Shown: positions 16,528-25,858 of the stretch, piece after piece
How the letters are laid out: every line of letters begins with the position of its first letter
Numbering within the stretch: position 1 is the stretch's first letter
From: Lampropedia hyalina DSM 16112
Lineage (GTDB): Bacteria > Pseudomonadota > Gammaproteobacteria > Burkholderiales > Burkholderiaceae_C
NCBI RefSeq assembly: GCF_900129055.1
Contig: NZ_FQUZ01000032.1
Span: forward strand, 1 to 36,460
Length of the DNA stretch: 36,460 nucleotides
Direction: 5' to 3'
Made by a program: the position numbers and the translations under genes
The notes under the pieces: generated by a model
What the model saw: only the letters and a program-made list of their open reading frames with translations
Told to the model about the DNA's origin: nothing
Database searches by the model: none

Positions 16528-17637
16528 ATGGAATCCATCCCATTGCCCCTGCCCGATGCAGAAGACACCGAACACGAGGCCGAAGCCAGCCAGGACATCG
16601 AATGGCGTTGTGCCAGCATTGATGCCAGCCTGCACGGCCAGCGGCTGGACAAGGTACTGCTGACACTGGCCCCGGAATTCTCGCGCAGTTACCTGCAAAG
16701 CCTGCTGCGGGAAGGGCAGGTACAGGTCGATGCACGCACCATCACCAAGGCTGCCAGCAAAGTACAGGTGGGCCAGCAGCTTCGGCTGGAGTTGCGCCCC
16801 ACCCCGCAAAGCCAGGCCTACCAGCCCGAGGCCATGCCGCTGGACATCCTGTTCGAGGACGACGCCCTGATGGTGCTGCACAAACCGGCAGGGCTGGTCG
16901 TCCACCCTGCCGCAGGCAACTGGCAAGGCACACTGCTCAACGGCCTGCTGGCCTACCATCCGGTCTTCGCTACCCTGCCCCGCGCGGGCATTGTGCACCG
17001 GCTGGACAAGGACACCAGCGGCCTGATGATGGTGGCCAAGAGCATCCCTGCCGTACATGCCCTCTCCGGCATGATTGCCGCCCGGCAGGTCAGCCGCCAG
17101 TATCTGGCCGTGGCGCACCCCATGACCGGCAGCAGTGCGCGGCTGCCATCATGGAGTCACCAAGACTCCGGCAACACACCCACCGCCTTCCCCAGCCTGC
17201 ATGTGGATGCCGCCATCGGGCGTGACCCTGGCCAGCGCACGCGCATGGCCGTGGTCGATTTGCAGCGGCAGGCAGGCAAACCCGCACAGACCGACGTCTA
17301 TCTGCTGGCGCAGCAGCAGAACTTCTGCCTGGTGCAGTGCCGCCTGCACACTGGCCGCACCCACCAGATTCGCGTACACATGCAGCACCTGCGCCTGCCA
17401 CTGGTGGGCGATGCCCTCTACGGCGGCCTGCCCTGGCCTGGCTTCGCGCGACAGGCTCTGCACGCCCACCAACTGGCCCTGACCCATCCCGTCACCGGCG
17501 AGTTTTTACAGTGGACGGCTGTGCCACCCGCCGACATGCAGCAACTGCTGCACGACACCGGCCTGTGGCAAGCATTGCCCGACTCGCTGCACACTGCCTT
17601 GCAGGCGGCCTCTCCCGTTCACCACCATGCCCCCTGA
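16528..17637 (+). CDS. rluD: RluA-family 23S rRNA pseudouridine synthase (RluD-like)
   Basis: This enzyme isomerises uridines to pseudouridine in RNA; RluD acts on helix 69 of 23S rRNA. The 369-aa protein has an acidic N-terminus, an S4 RNA-binding domain at about 37-90 ([27 protein letters not shown]) and the catalytic motif [15 protein letters not shown] with D160. The later [24 protein letters not shown] block is also typical. I chose the ATG at 16528, after the nlpD terminator; the open frame to 16471 would start inside that terminator. It is longer than E. coli RluD (326 aa), partly through an insert near residues 205-240. It overlaps scpB by 11 bp. Confidence 0.9.
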   Translation: MESIPLPLPDAEDTEHEAEASQDIEWRCASIDASLHGQRLDKVLLTLAPEFSRSYLQSLLREGQVQVDARTITKAASKVQVGQQLRLELRPTPQSQAYQPEAMPLDILFEDDALMVLHKPAGLVVHPAAGNWQGTLLNGLLAYHPVFATLPRAGIVHRLDKDTSGLMMVAKSIPAVHALSGMIAARQVSRQYLAVAHPMTGSSARLPSWSHQDSGNTPTAFPSLHVDAAIGRDPGQRTRMAVVDLQRQAGKPAQTDVYLLAQQQNFCLVQCRLHTGRTHQIRVHMQHLRLPLVGDALYGGLPWPGFARQALHAHQLALTHPVTGEFLQWTAVPPADMQQLLHDTGLWQALPDSLHTALQAASPVHHHAP

Positions 17638-18244
17638 AACCCCTGCCACCACCAGTCCACAGCATCTGAATGTGCTGGAAACCGCCCTGCTGTGCGCCAC
17701 CAGCCCACTGACACCCCAGGACTTGCTGCCCCTGTTCAACGACCCGGCCCTCAAACCGGCCACCGTGCGCCAATGGCTGGCAGAACTGGCGGCCCGCTGG
17801 CAGGGGCGTGGGCTGGAACTGGTGGAAGTGGCCTCCGGCTGGCGTTTCCAGAGCCGTGCCAGCATGGCCAGCCATCTGGCACGGATGCAACCCGACAGCA
17901 CACCGCGCTACTCCCGCGCCGCGCTGGAGATTCTGGCCGTCATCGCTTACCGCCAGCCGGTGACACGCGGCGACATCGAGGAAATCCGGGGCGTGGCCGT
18001 GAACAGCAACATCCTCAAGCAACTGGAAGAACGCGGCTGGGTGGAAACCATTGGCCACCGCGACAGCCCCGGCCGCCCCGCCCTGCTGGCCACCACCACC
18101 CAGTTCCTCGACGATCTGGGGCTATCCTCCCTGCAAGACCTGCCGATCCTGGAAGCAGTGGCAGAACCCCCTGCCATCCCCGGCCTGCTGGAGCAGCCCG
18201 ATACCGATACCACCTCGCCCACGCCCTCCGCTCCTCCTACCTGA
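17627..18244 (+). CDS. scpB: Segregation and condensation protein B
   Basis: ScpB is the winged-helix (kite) subunit of the SMC-ScpAB condensin that compacts and segregates chromosomes. The 205-aa protein has the two winged-helix domains and the diagnostic block [69 protein letters not shown] follows near the C-terminus. A Pro/Thr-rich tail follows. Its start overlaps the rluD-like gene by 11 bp and its stop is 9 bp before queF, so the three form an operon. scpA is not in the window. Confidence 0.94.
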   Translation: MPPETPATTSPQHLNVLETALLCATSPLTPQDLLPLFNDPALKPATVRQWLAELAARWQGRGLELVEVASGWRFQSRASMASHLARMQPDSTPRYSRAALEILAVIAYRQPVTRGDIEEIRGVAVNSNILKQLEERGWVETIGHRDSPGRPALLATTTQFLDDLGLSSLQDLPILEAVAEPPAIPGLLEQPDTDTTSPTPSAPPT

Positions 18245-18253
18245 GCCACCACC

Positions 18254-19105
18254 ATGTCCGACCCGCTGCACCACGCTCCCCTTGGCAAGACCACCATCTA
18301 TCCCAGCCAGTACGACCCCGGCCTGCTGTGCCCGATTCCCCGGCTGGCACAGCGACAGGCACTGGGCATCGGTCTGGCACGCCTGCCTTTTGTCGGCGCA
18401 GACTTCTGGACGGCCTTTGAACTGAGCTGGCTCAACCCACGCGGCAAACCGCAGGTCGCCCTGGCGCAGTTCACCTTCCCGTGCGAAACGCCGCATATCA
18501 TCGAAAGCAAATCCTTCAAGCTCTACCTCAACAGCTTCAACCAGAGCGTGTTCGAGAACAGCGAGCAGGTGCGCGAATGCCTACGCCGCGACCTGGGCGA
18601 AGCCGCCTGGCGCGGCAGTGATGCAGGCGCATCGATTGGCGTGCAGCTCATCGACCCGGCCGCCTTTGACCAGGAAGCCGTGCAGGAACTCGATGGCCTT
18701 GATCTGGACCGGCTGGACGTGGAATGCAGCCGCTACGAACCCGCCCCGGAGCTACTGCGCAGCCACCGCGACCAGGCCCAGGTGAGCGAAACCCTCACCA
18801 GCCGCCTGCTCAAGAGCAACTGCCCGGTCACCGGTCAGCCCGACTGGGCCAGCCTGCAAATCCGCTACCACGGCTTCCCCATCGACCAGGCGTGCCTGCT
18901 GCAATACATCGTCAGCTACCGCAACCACAACGGCTTCCACGAGGATTGCGTCGAGCGTATCTTCGTGGACATCTGGCAACGCTGCCAGCCTTCCCAATTG
19001 AGCGTGTACGCGCGCTACACCCGCCGGGGTGGACTGGACATCAATCCACTGCGCAGCAGCAGCCCTGGCCGTATGCCACCGTCCATCCGCACCGCGCGGC
19101 AATGA
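18254..19105 (+). CDS. queF: NADPH-dependent 7-cyano-7-deazaguanine reductase (bimodular QueF)
   Basis: QueF reduces preQ0 to preQ1, a step in making the tRNA base queuosine. The 283-aa length marks the long, bimodular proteobacterial type. The NADPH and substrate motif [15 protein letters not shown] lies at about 84-98. The catalytic region [11 protein letters not shown] has the thioimide-forming C190 and the acid D197. The C-terminal half carries [14 protein letters not shown]. The start follows scpB by 9 bp with a CACCATG context and no clear Shine-Dalgarno sequence. It is convergent with the YeeE/YedE gene (13 bp gap). Confidence 0.96.
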   Translation: MSDPLHHAPLGKTTIYPSQYDPGLLCPIPRLAQRQALGIGLARLPFVGADFWTAFELSWLNPRGKPQVALAQFTFPCETPHIIESKSFKLYLNSFNQSVFENSEQVRECLRRDLGEAAWRGSDAGASIGVQLIDPAAFDQEAVQELDGLDLDRLDVECSRYEPAPELLRSHRDQAQVSETLTSRLLKSNCPVTGQPDWASLQIRYHGFPIDQACLLQYIVSYRNHNGFHEDCVERIFVDIWQRCQPSQLSVYARYTRRGGLDINPLRSSSPGRMPPSIRTARQ

Positions 19106-19118
19106 ATAAACAGAAAGG

Positions 19119-20315
19119 TCAAGCCCAACGCCGTGCCAGCCCGCGCTTGATCTTCAGCCCCGCCCACAGGGCCACCAACATGCTCACGCCGAACACCCAG
19201 CCGGACAAGGCTCCCGCCTGGGTTCCCGACAGCAGATTGCCCACAGTGCAACCCAGTGCCGTCATGGCACCCCAGCCCAGCAGTACCCCGCCAGAAAGAC
19301 CGCGTGCCACATCCCCCCAGCCCGGCAGCCGGAACGCCCACTGACCGCTGGCCAGCGCGGCCACGAACGAACCGCCCACAATGCCGGCCAGCAGCAGCCC
19401 GTTGGGCGTCATGTAGGTGCCCTGCAACACCGTGGCACAACCGCCCAGACTGTCGAGGCCATGCAGGGTCAGCGGAATCCACTGGCGTTCATTGGCAAAA
19501 TCCCGCGCCACCGACCCCAGCGTGGCCGTCACGCCCAGGGGCCGCATCTGCACGATGGCAAACGCGCCCACCAGTCCCACGACCAGGCCGCCAGTCCAGT
19601 AACTCCAGCGACCTTGCCACAGACGGCTCCACACCTGCGCCAGCCCCGGCACGGGTGCACCACCTCCGGCACTGGCTGGAACAGGTGCTTCCTTCGCAAA
19701 ACTGCGCCAGACCCAGGCCGCCAGCAATCCCAGCACCCCCAGTTGCAGCAACAGCGCACCGCCATAACCCAGGTGCGCGGGCAGCCAGACCACCGGTGCA
19801 TCGGCAATCGCAAGGCTGTACAGCCCGTTCCAGCTCTTGAAGCCCAGAATGAAGCCAATCGCCGTGCCCAGCAACGCAAAAGGCGAAGCCACCGAGCCTT
19901 CGGCCAGCCGGTACCAGTGCGCGCTGATGCACGAACCCGACACCACCATGCCCGCGCCGAAGGACAAGCCCGCCAGCACCAGCACCCAACTCACCGGGCC
20001 AATGTGCATGTCCGGTGGCAGGCTGTTGCCCGCCATCGGGTTGGGCAGCCAACTGCTCAGAATGACCGTGTAGCCCAGCAGGCCCACCGCCATTGCCAGC
20101 AGCAGGGCCAGCACGCCACGCGGATTGCCGTCCTCCAGATACTCGCGCGTGTGGCAATAAAAGCAGAAACGGCTGCGCTGCATCGCCACCCCCAGCACCA
20201 GCCCGCACACCAGCGCGAACACCAGCGTTCGCCCGCCCGTCTGCCCCTGCAACCAGAATCCCGCCAGCCCCAGGGCGATCAAAAGCCCCACCGAAGCCCA
20301 CCGTTGCCACTGCAT
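19119..20315 (-). CDS. YeeE/YedE family sulfur (thiosulfate) transporter
   Basis: An inner-membrane protein of 398 aa in the YeeE/YedE family, whose studied members take up thiosulfate or feed sulfur to cytosolic carriers. It has about nine or ten hydrophobic segments and a duplicated architecture with a loop near residues 205-235. Conserved Cys residues that relay sulfur in the family are present: C51 (RSRFCF), C129 ([11 protein letters not shown]), C293 and C356 ([12 protein letters not shown]). No TusA/SirA-like partner gene is adjacent, so the sulfur acceptor is unknown. It is transcribed divergently from glnA, with 414 bp between them. Confidence 0.88.
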   Translation of the reverse strand: MQWQRWASVGLLIALGLAGFWLQGQTGGRTLVFALVCGLVLGVAMQRSRFCFYCHTREYLEDGNPRGVLALLLAMAVGLLGYTVILSSWLPNPMAGNSLPPDMHIGPVSWVLVLAGLSFGAGMVVSGSCISAHWYRLAEGSVASPFALLGTAIGFILGFKSWNGLYSLAIADAPVVWLPAHLGYGGALLLQLGVLGLLAAWVWRSFAKEAPVPASAGGGAPVPGLAQVWSRLWQGRWSYWTGGLVVGLVGAFAIVQMRPLGVTATLGSVARDFANERQWIPLTLHGLDSLGGCATVLQGTYMTPNGLLLAGIVGGSFVAALASGQWAFRLPGWGDVARGLSGGVLLGWGAMTALGCTVGNLLSGTQAGALSGWVFGVSMLVALWAGLKIKRGLARRWA

Positions 20316-20553
20316 ACACCGCCCTCATCTCTTTCTGGAACCCATGCCGTTCCGCTTGACCATGACCCTGTCCGCACTGCATGCACAGCGCGGAAGAAAG
20401 GCCAAAATTATGCGGGCAAACCAGTCGCACGCAGCAACAGCGGCAAACCTTGCACCGGTTCGGGCTGCCATCGCCAGCAAGCCGCACTGCCGACCACCAT
20501 CGCATGCACAATGGCGGACGACCAGCCCCAGTATGGGGCACACCCCAGGAAAA

Positions 20554-20570
20554 TGCACATGATTGGTGCG
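20554..20570 (+). promoter_or_regulatory. NtrC-binding site 1 upstream of glnA
   Basis: TGCACATGATTGGTGCG matches the NtrC consensus TGCACC-N5-GGTGCA at 10 of 12 fixed positions. Its centre is about 105 bp before the predicted sigma-54 start point. Confidence 0.6.
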
Positions 20571-20583
20571 AGAATATCCGCCT

Positions 20584-20600
20584 CGCATCCCAATGGTGCA
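20584..20600 (+). promoter_or_regulatory. NtrC-binding site 2 upstream of glnA
   Basis: CGCATCCCAATGGTGCA matches the same consensus at 10 of 12 fixed positions. Its centre is 30 bp (about three helical turns) from site 1, which puts both dimers on one face of the DNA as at enterobacterial glnAp2. Confidence 0.6.
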
Positions 20601-20640
20601 TTGCCACCGGAGGCCCTGTCGGGAAGACATCGCTTTACGA

Positions 20641-20656
20641 TGGCATGTAACTTGCT
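20641..20656 (+). promoter_or_regulatory. Sigma-54 promoter of glnA
   Basis: TGGCATGTAACTTGCT fits TGGCACG-N4-TTGCW with one mismatch. The key GG (20642-20643) and GC (20654-20655) are exactly 10 bp apart, as required for RpoN. The start point would be near 20667, giving a leader of about 63 nt. Confidence 0.8.
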
Positions 20657-20729
20657 CAAAACAGTGCGCGAAACCAAAAACGCGTTCTCTTCCACTCACA
20701 TTGAATCCCCATCATCACAGGAGAGCCAG

Positions 20730-22145
20730 ATGGCCAAAACCGTAGAAGACGTGCTCAGCATCATCAAGGAGAATGAAGTCAAGTTCGTGGACTTCCGCTT
20801 TACCGACACACGCGGCAAGGAGCAGCACATCACCGTTCCGATTTCCCATTTCGACGAAGACAAGTTCACCTCCGGCCAGGCATTCGACGGTTCTTCCATT
20901 GCGGGCTGGAAAGGCATCGAAGCCTCCGACATGCAGCTCATGCCCGACCCCGATTCGGCCAACATCGACCCGTTCTTCCAGGAACCCACGCTGTTCCTGA
21001 CCTGTGACGTGATCGACCCTGCCGACGGCAAGCCCTACGAGCGCGACCCCCGCACCACCGCCAAGCGCGCCGAAGCCTACCTGAAAGCCTCCGGCCTGGG
21101 CGATACCGCCTACTTCGGCCCCGAACCCGAATTCTTCATCTTCGATGGCGTGCGCTGGGACGATCAGGCCGGCAAGAGCTTCTACGAAATCGACGAATAC
21201 GAAGCCCCCTGGAACTCCGGCTCCAAGCTCGAAGGCGGCAACCGGGGCCACCGTCCCCGCGTCAAGGGCGGTTACTTCCCGGTTCCTCCAGTGGACAGCA
21301 CCCAGGACATGCGTGCCGAAATGTCGCTGGTGCTCGAAAGCCTGGGCATTCCGGTGGAAGTGTTCCACCACGAAGTTGCAGGCGCAGGCCAGAACGAAAT
21401 CGGCACCCAGTTCAACACCCTGGTCAAGCGCGCCGACTGGGCACAACTGCAAAAGTATGTGATCCAGAACGTGGCCAACATGTACGGCAAGACCGTCACC
21501 TTCATGCCCAAGCCCATCGTGGGCGACAACGGATCGGGCATGCACGTGCACCAGTCCGTCTGGAAGGATGGCAAGAACCTGTTTGCCGGTGACGGCTACG
21601 CCGGCCTGTCCGACTACGCGCTGTACTACATCGGCGGCATCATCAAGCACGCCCGTGCCCTCAACGCCATCACCAACCCCGGCACCAACAGCTACAAGCG
21701 TCTGGTTCCCGGCTTCGAGGCTCCCGTCAAGCTGGCCTATTCCGCCAAGAACCGCTCGGCTTCCATCCGCATCCCCTATGTGGCCAACCCCAAGGGCCGC
21801 CGCATCGAGGCACGCTTCCCCGATCCGCTGATGAACCCCTACCTGGGCTTCGCAGCCCTGCTGATGGCCGGTCTGGACGGTGTGGAAAACAAGATTCACC
21901 CCGGCGAAGCCGCGACCAAGGACCTCTACCATCTGCCCCCCGAGGAAGACAAGCTCATCCCCACCGTCTGCCACAGCCTCGACCAGGCACTGGAAGCACT
22001 GGATGCCGACCGCGCCTTCCTCACCAAGGGTGGCGTATTCACCGACTCCATGCTCGATGCCTACATCGAGCTGAAGATGGGCGAAGTCACCCGCTACCGC
22101 CAGGCCGTGCACCCGGTTGAATTCGATATGTACTACTCGCTGTAA
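20730..22145 (+). CDS. glnA: Glutamine synthetase type I (adenylylated, GSI-beta)
   Basis: GlnA makes glutamine from glutamate, ammonia and ATP, the main ammonium-assimilation step; it works as a dodecamer in the cytosol. The 471-aa protein starts [26 protein letters not shown]. It carries [20 protein letters not shown], the catalytic block [10 protein letters not shown] and the glutamate-binding loop NRSASIRIP. The adenylylation site is Y400 in [10 protein letters not shown], so activity is expected to be switched by GlnE. The ATG follows a good AGGAGA ribosome-binding site. Two NtrC boxes and a sigma-54 promoter precede it, and glnL and glnG follow downstream. Confidence 0.98.
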   Translation: MAKTVEDVLSIIKENEVKFVDFRFTDTRGKEQHITVPISHFDEDKFTSGQAFDGSSIAGWKGIEASDMQLMPDPDSANIDPFFQEPTLFLTCDVIDPADGKPYERDPRTTAKRAEAYLKASGLGDTAYFGPEPEFFIFDGVRWDDQAGKSFYEIDEYEAPWNSGSKLEGGNRGHRPRVKGGYFPVPPVDSTQDMRAEMSLVLESLGIPVEVFHHEVAGAGQNEIGTQFNTLVKRADWAQLQKYVIQNVANMYGKTVTFMPKPIVGDNGSGMHVHQSVWKDGKNLFAGDGYAGLSDYALYYIGGIIKHARALNAITNPGTNSYKRLVPGFEAPVKLAYSAKNRSASIRIPYVANPKGRRIEARFPDPLMNPYLGFAALLMAGLDGVENKIHPGEAATKDLYHLPPEEDKLIPTVCHSLDQALEALDADRAFLTKGGVFTDSMLDAYIELKMGEVTRYRQAVHPVEFDMYYSL

Positions 22146-22198
22146 AAACGGCTCCCCCGGCCATAAACGATGGCCGGGAATGCCATCTGCGCTCCTTC

Positions 22199-22226
22199 AA
22201 AAGCTGCCCCAACTGGCAGCTTTTTT
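22199..22226 (+). terminator. Intrinsic terminator after glnA
   Basis: AAAAGCTGCC (22199-22208) pairs with GGCAGCTTTT (22215-22224) and runs on into T residues. A second GC-rich hairpin, cccggcca..tggccggg, lies just before it at about 22156-22178. Confidence 0.85.
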
Positions 22227-22358
22227 CGTTGGGCAATCCATCTGTGCGCCCAGCAGCCGAAGTGAAATGGCAAGGTGACTGCACAGAATGTTGTATTCTC
22301 ACCAGCAGATCATTCGATAGACCCCTCGCAACCTTGCGGCAACACAGGAAACAACAGC

Positions 22359-22877
22359 ATGAACAGAATGGCAATCGGCGCAGTGCTTCTCGGCATCTGG
22401 TCTGGCACTGCCTTGGCACAGGATCGCATCTACCGCTGCGGCAACGAATACATCAATAACGCAGCCCAGGCGAAACAACGCGGTTGCCAGATCGTGGAAG
22501 GTGGCAATGTCACCATCATCCAGAGCAGCCCACCACCGGCAGCCCGCGCCAGCAGGCCCGCAGCCAGCAGCAATGCCACCGCCCCCCGACAGGCCAGCAG
22601 CGCAGCGGCCAACTCCAGCAGCAACCAGGTTCCCAGCACCACCCAGGCCGCCCGCGATGGCGATGCCCGGCTGATTCTGGAAACCGAACTGCAACGCAAC
22701 CACGAACTGCTGGCCAGGCTGGAGGACGAATATAACGCAGGCAACCCTGTGCGCACGGCCCTCGAACTGCGCAACCCCCAGGGCTACCTGGAGCGAACCG
22801 CCAACCTCAAGGCCGAAATCGAGCGCACCAAGGCCGACATTGACGGCATCCAGCGCGAACTCTCACGCTTGCGCTAG
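22359..22877 (+). CDS. Small secreted protein of unknown function between glnA and glnL
   Basis: A 172-aa protein with a clear signal peptide (MNRMAIGAVLLGIWSGTALA, cleavage before QDRIYRCG). The mature N-terminus DRIYRCGNEYINN recalls DUF4124-type periplasmic proteins, which start with 'YRCxxxxGxxxYT'. An Ala/Ser/Pro/Gln-rich linker and a C-terminal coiled coil (LILETELQRNHELLARLEDEY ... AEIERTKADIDGIQRELSRLR) follow. The ATG at 22359 has AGGAA upstream. It is separated from glnA and glnL by terminators, so it is probably its own unit. I recall small proteins of this kind at this place in other Burkholderiales. The function is unknown. Confidence 0.8.
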   Translation: MNRMAIGAVLLGIWSGTALAQDRIYRCGNEYINNAAQAKQRGCQIVEGGNVTIIQSSPPPAARASRPAASSNATAPRQASSAAANSSSNQVPSTTQAARDGDARLILETELQRNHELLARLEDEYNAGNPVRTALELRNPQGYLERTANLKAEIERTKADIDGIQRELSRLR

Positions 22878-22890
22878 GTCATCGGTGTCA

Positions 22891-22914
22891 AAGCGGGCCT
22901 TCGCCCGCTTTTTT
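22891..22914 (+). terminator. Intrinsic terminator before glnL
   Basis: AAGCGGGC (22891-22898), loop CTTC, GCCCGCTT (22903-22910), then TTTT. It separates the small secreted protein gene from glnL. Confidence 0.88.
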
Positions 22915-22953
22915 GTTCACTGGATTGGGTGCAGTGGCAAGCAGTGGCAAAGT

Positions 22954-22969
22954 TTGCACGCTTATTGCT
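22954..22969 (+). promoter_or_regulatory. Weak sigma-54-like site upstream of glnL
   Basis: TTGCACGCTTATTGCT has one mismatch to TGGCACG-N4-TTGCW, but the mismatch hits the first G of the essential -24 GG. It lies 104 bp before glnL. It may be chance. Confidence 0.25.
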
Positions 22970-23073
22970 TGGAACCTGCCTGCGTACCAGCCAGCCGACA
23001 TTTCCCTTCTGGTCAGCATTCCTCCCATGCAGCCGTGTTCATTGCCTGGTCTGCCCACCCTCCATTCCTGACC

Positions 23074-24123
23074 ATGCTCTTCAATCTGGATTCACTCACC
23101 ACCCTCATTGCCCTCATCGACAACGAGGGCCGCATCCAATACGCCAATGCGGCCCTGGAAAACGCCCTGGGCCTGTCACGCAAACGCATGGGTGGCATGC
23201 ACTTTGCCCATTTCCTGGAAGAACCCGAACTGCTGGAACAGGCCCTGAGAAAGGCCCAGAATTCCAGACACTACAGCGTCTTCCACTTCGATGCCGCACT
23301 GCATGGCATGCTGAACACGCCCCTGAGCAACGTGCAGATCAACCTGCTGCGTGCCGAAAAACCCAGCGGCTGGATGCTGGAGTTGTGGCCCCTGAAGGAG
23401 CAATCGCGCCTGCACAACGACGAACGCTTTCAGGAACAGGCCGAAGCCAACAAGATGCTGCTGCGCAACCTGGCGCACGAAATCAAGAACCCGCTCGGCG
23501 GCATCCGGGGTGCAGCGCAACTGCTGGAAATGGAGCTGGGCCACTCCAGCCTGGACGAATACACCCAGGTCATCATCCACGAAGCCGACCGCCTGCAAAA
23601 CCTGCTCGACCGCCTGCTCGAACCTCACCGCCACCCGCAAAAGCTGGAAATGGTCAATATCCATGAAGTCTGCGAGCATGTGCGCTCCCTGGTGCTGCTG
23701 GAATATCCGCACGGCCTGCACATCGTGCAGGACTACGACATCTCGCTGCCCGACTTTCTGGGAGACAAAAACCAGCTCATCCAGACGCTGCTGAACATCG
23801 TGCGCAATGCCGCACAGGCACTGGCCCAGCGCATTGCCCACAACGACGGCACCATCGAACTGCGCACCCGTGCCGCCTGGCAAGTCACCGTGGGGCGGCA
23901 ACTGCACAAGTTGGCATTGCAATTGCATGTGATCGACAACGGCCCCGGCATCAGCGAGGAACTGCGCGACCGCATCTTCCTGCCTCTGGTGTCCGGGCGT
24001 GACGGCGGCTCCGGCCTGGGGCTGAGTCTGGCGCAGACCTTCATCCAGCGACATGGCGGCATGATCGAATGCAACAGCAGCCCCGGCCGCACCGAGTTCA
24101 TCGTCACCATTCCACTGGCATGA
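23074..24123 (+). CDS. glnL: Nitrogen regulation sensor histidine kinase NtrB
   Basis: NtrB is a cytoplasmic kinase/phosphatase, controlled by PII, that sets the phosphorylation of NtrC. At 349 aa it equals the length of E. coli GlnL. It has an N-terminal PAS domain (LIALIDNEGRIQYANAALENALGLS), the dimerisation helix with phospho-accepting H135 (LRNLAHEIKNPLGGIRGAAQLL) and an HATPase domain (NIVRNAAQAL, DNGPGI, GGSGLGLSLAQ). The ATG at 23074 fits the family N-terminus; the frame is open from 22840. No membrane segment is visible. A terminator upstream means it needs its own promoter. Confidence 0.95.
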   Translation: MLFNLDSLTTLIALIDNEGRIQYANAALENALGLSRKRMGGMHFAHFLEEPELLEQALRKAQNSRHYSVFHFDAALHGMLNTPLSNVQINLLRAEKPSGWMLELWPLKEQSRLHNDERFQEQAEANKMLLRNLAHEIKNPLGGIRGAAQLLEMELGHSSLDEYTQVIIHEADRLQNLLDRLLEPHRHPQKLEMVNIHEVCEHVRSLVLLEYPHGLHIVQDYDISLPDFLGDKNQLIQTLLNIVRNAAQALAQRIAHNDGTIELRTRAAWQVTVGRQLHKLALQLHVIDNGPGISEELRDRIFLPLVSGRDGGSGLGLSLAQTFIQRHGGMIECNSSPGRTEFIVTIPLA

Positions 24124-24181
24124 GTGCCTGGAACGCCCATTCGCACCCATTCACCCATTACCAATACAAAGGAGCAACACT

Positions 24182-25804
24182 ATGAAGCCGATATGGATTG
24201 TGGACGACGACCCTTCAATCCGTTTCGTGCTGGAGAAAGCCCTGGCACGCGAGAACCTCCCCACCCGCAGCTTCAGCCATCCCGGCGAAGTACGCCAGGC
24301 CTGGGAAGAACTGGGGCTGGATGGTACGCTGGCCACCGGCACAGGCTCGGCCATCGTGCCCCATGCCAGCACCTGCGAACAGGCCCCGCGCGTGCTCATC
24401 AGCGACATCCGCATGCCCGGCGGCTCCGGCCTGGAACTGCTCGACCAGTTGCACGCCGACAACCCGGAACTGCCCATCATCATCATGACGGCGTTCTCCG
24501 ATCTGGACAGTGCCGTGGCCGCCTTCCAGCGCGGCGCATTCGAATACCTGCCCAAACCCTTCGATGTCACCAAGGCCGTGGAACTCATCCAGCGGGCCAT
24601 CCACGAACACGAGCGCGAACCCGACAGCCAGGCCGTCCATGCCGTGCAGACCACCCCGGAAATCCTCGGTCAGGCCCCGGCCATGCAGGACGTATTCCGC
24701 GTCATCGGCCGCCTCAGCCAGAGCCTTGTGACGGTATTGGTCACAGGCGAATCCGGCTCCGGCAAGGAGCTGGTGGCCCGCGCCCTGCACAAGCATTCGC
24801 CGGTGGCGCAAGGCCCATTCGTCGCCATCAACACCGCCGCCATCCCGCAAGACCTGCTGGAATCGGAACTGTTCGGCCACGAACGCGGCTCCTTCACCGG
24901 TGCGCAGACCCAGCGGCGAGGCCGCTTCGAGCAGGCCGACGGCGGCACGCTGTTCCTTGACGAAATCGGCGACATGCCCTTCGAGCTGCAAACCCGCCTG
25001 CTGCGCGTGCTCTCCGAAGGCCAGTTCTACCGCGTCGGCGGCCACACCTCCGTCAAGGTCAAGGTGCGCGTCATTGCCGCCACCCACCAGAACCTGGAGC
25101 AGCGCGTTGCCGAAGGCCGCTTCCGCGAAGACCTGTTCCATCGCCTCAACGTCATCCGGGTGCGCCTGCCCGCGCTGCGCGAACGCGCCGAAGACATTCC
25201 GCTGCTCACCCAATACTTCCTGCAAAACAGTGCCCGGCAACTGGGCGTGGAACCCAAGCGCATCTCGGACAATGCCCTGCACATCCTCAGCCAGTTCCCA
25301 TTCCCCGGCAACGTGCGACAACTGGAGAATACCTGCCACTGGCTCTGCGTCATGGCTCCGGCCCAGACCATTTCCACCCGCGACCTGCCACCGGAAATCC
25401 TGCACTGGCACACAGAGCACACGCCATCCCCACTGGCCAGCCCCGGCACAGAACCCGGCAGCGCAGGTGAATACCACGCACCGCCTGCACTGGCACACTG
25501 GCAGGAGCCACTGGCATCCTCCCCTGCCCACGCCCCGCACGCCGTGGGCGTGTTGGAAGGCACGGGCCACCAAGAATGGGAACACATCCTGCAACGCGAA
25601 GCCCAGCAATTGCTCAGCGAATACCCCGGCCAGGTCTGGACCCTGTTGAGCGACCGCTTTGAAGCCACGCTGATCCGCACGGCTCTGGCCAGCACCCAGG
25701 GCAGGCGCATGGAAGCGGCACAGAAACTCGGCATTGGCCGCAACACCATCACCCGCAAGATTCAGGACCTGCACCTCAACGCCGCTGCCGACAGCGATGA
25801 ATGA
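24182..25804 (+). CDS. glnG: Nitrogen regulator NtrC, sigma-54-dependent activator
   Basis: NtrC activates sigma-54 promoters such as glnA when nitrogen is scarce. The 540-aa protein has a receiver domain (IVDDD at 6-10, phospho-acceptor D75 in LISDIRMPG), an AAA+ domain (Walker A GESGSGKE, Walker B GGTLFLDEIGD) and a Fis-type helix-turn-helix (RRMEAAQKLGIGRNTITRKIQDL). Two oddities stand out. About 21-23 extra residues sit in the receiver before D75 (acceptor at 54 in E. coli). The sigma-54 contact loop reads GSFTGA (236-241) instead of GAFTGA. It also has an enlarged linker of about 65 residues before the DNA-binding domain. It follows glnL by 58 bp with a good AGGAG. Confidence 0.95.
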   Translation: MKPIWIVDDDPSIRFVLEKALARENLPTRSFSHPGEVRQAWEELGLDGTLATGTGSAIVPHASTCEQAPRVLISDIRMPGGSGLELLDQLHADNPELPIIIMTAFSDLDSAVAAFQRGAFEYLPKPFDVTKAVELIQRAIHEHEREPDSQAVHAVQTTPEILGQAPAMQDVFRVIGRLSQSLVTVLVTGESGSGKELVARALHKHSPVAQGPFVAINTAAIPQDLLESELFGHERGSFTGAQTQRRGRFEQADGGTLFLDEIGDMPFELQTRLLRVLSEGQFYRVGGHTSVKVKVRVIAATHQNLEQRVAEGRFREDLFHRLNVIRVRLPALRERAEDIPLLTQYFLQNSARQLGVEPKRISDNALHILSQFPFPGNVRQLENTCHWLCVMAPAQTISTRDLPPEILHWHTEHTPSPLASPGTEPGSAGEYHAPPALAHWQEPLASSPAHAPHAVGVLEGTGHQEWEHILQREAQQLLSEYPGQVWTLLSDRFEATLIRTALASTQGRRMEAAQKLGIGRNTITRKIQDLHLNAAADSDE

Positions 25805-25805
25805 A

Positions 25806-25841
25806 AAAAATGCCAGCGGGCCTGCACCCACTGGCATTTTT
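25806..25841 (+). terminator. Intrinsic terminator after glnG
   Basis: AAAATGCCAG pairs with CTGGCATTTT around a 14-nt loop and is followed by further T residues. It begins right after the glnG stop. The A-run on the left also lets it work for the opposite strand. Confidence 0.85.
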
Positions 25842-25858
25842 ATATTGAGCTTAAGAAA

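Noticed and set aside
20715-22112. 465-aa antisense open frame over glnA
   Set aside because: It arises from strong codon bias of glnA on the other strand; low-complexity product, no family motif.
22945-22957. TGGCAAAGTTTGC upstream of glnL as a sigma-54 promoter
   Set aside because: The GG and GC elements are 8 bp apart instead of 10, which RpoN does not tolerate.
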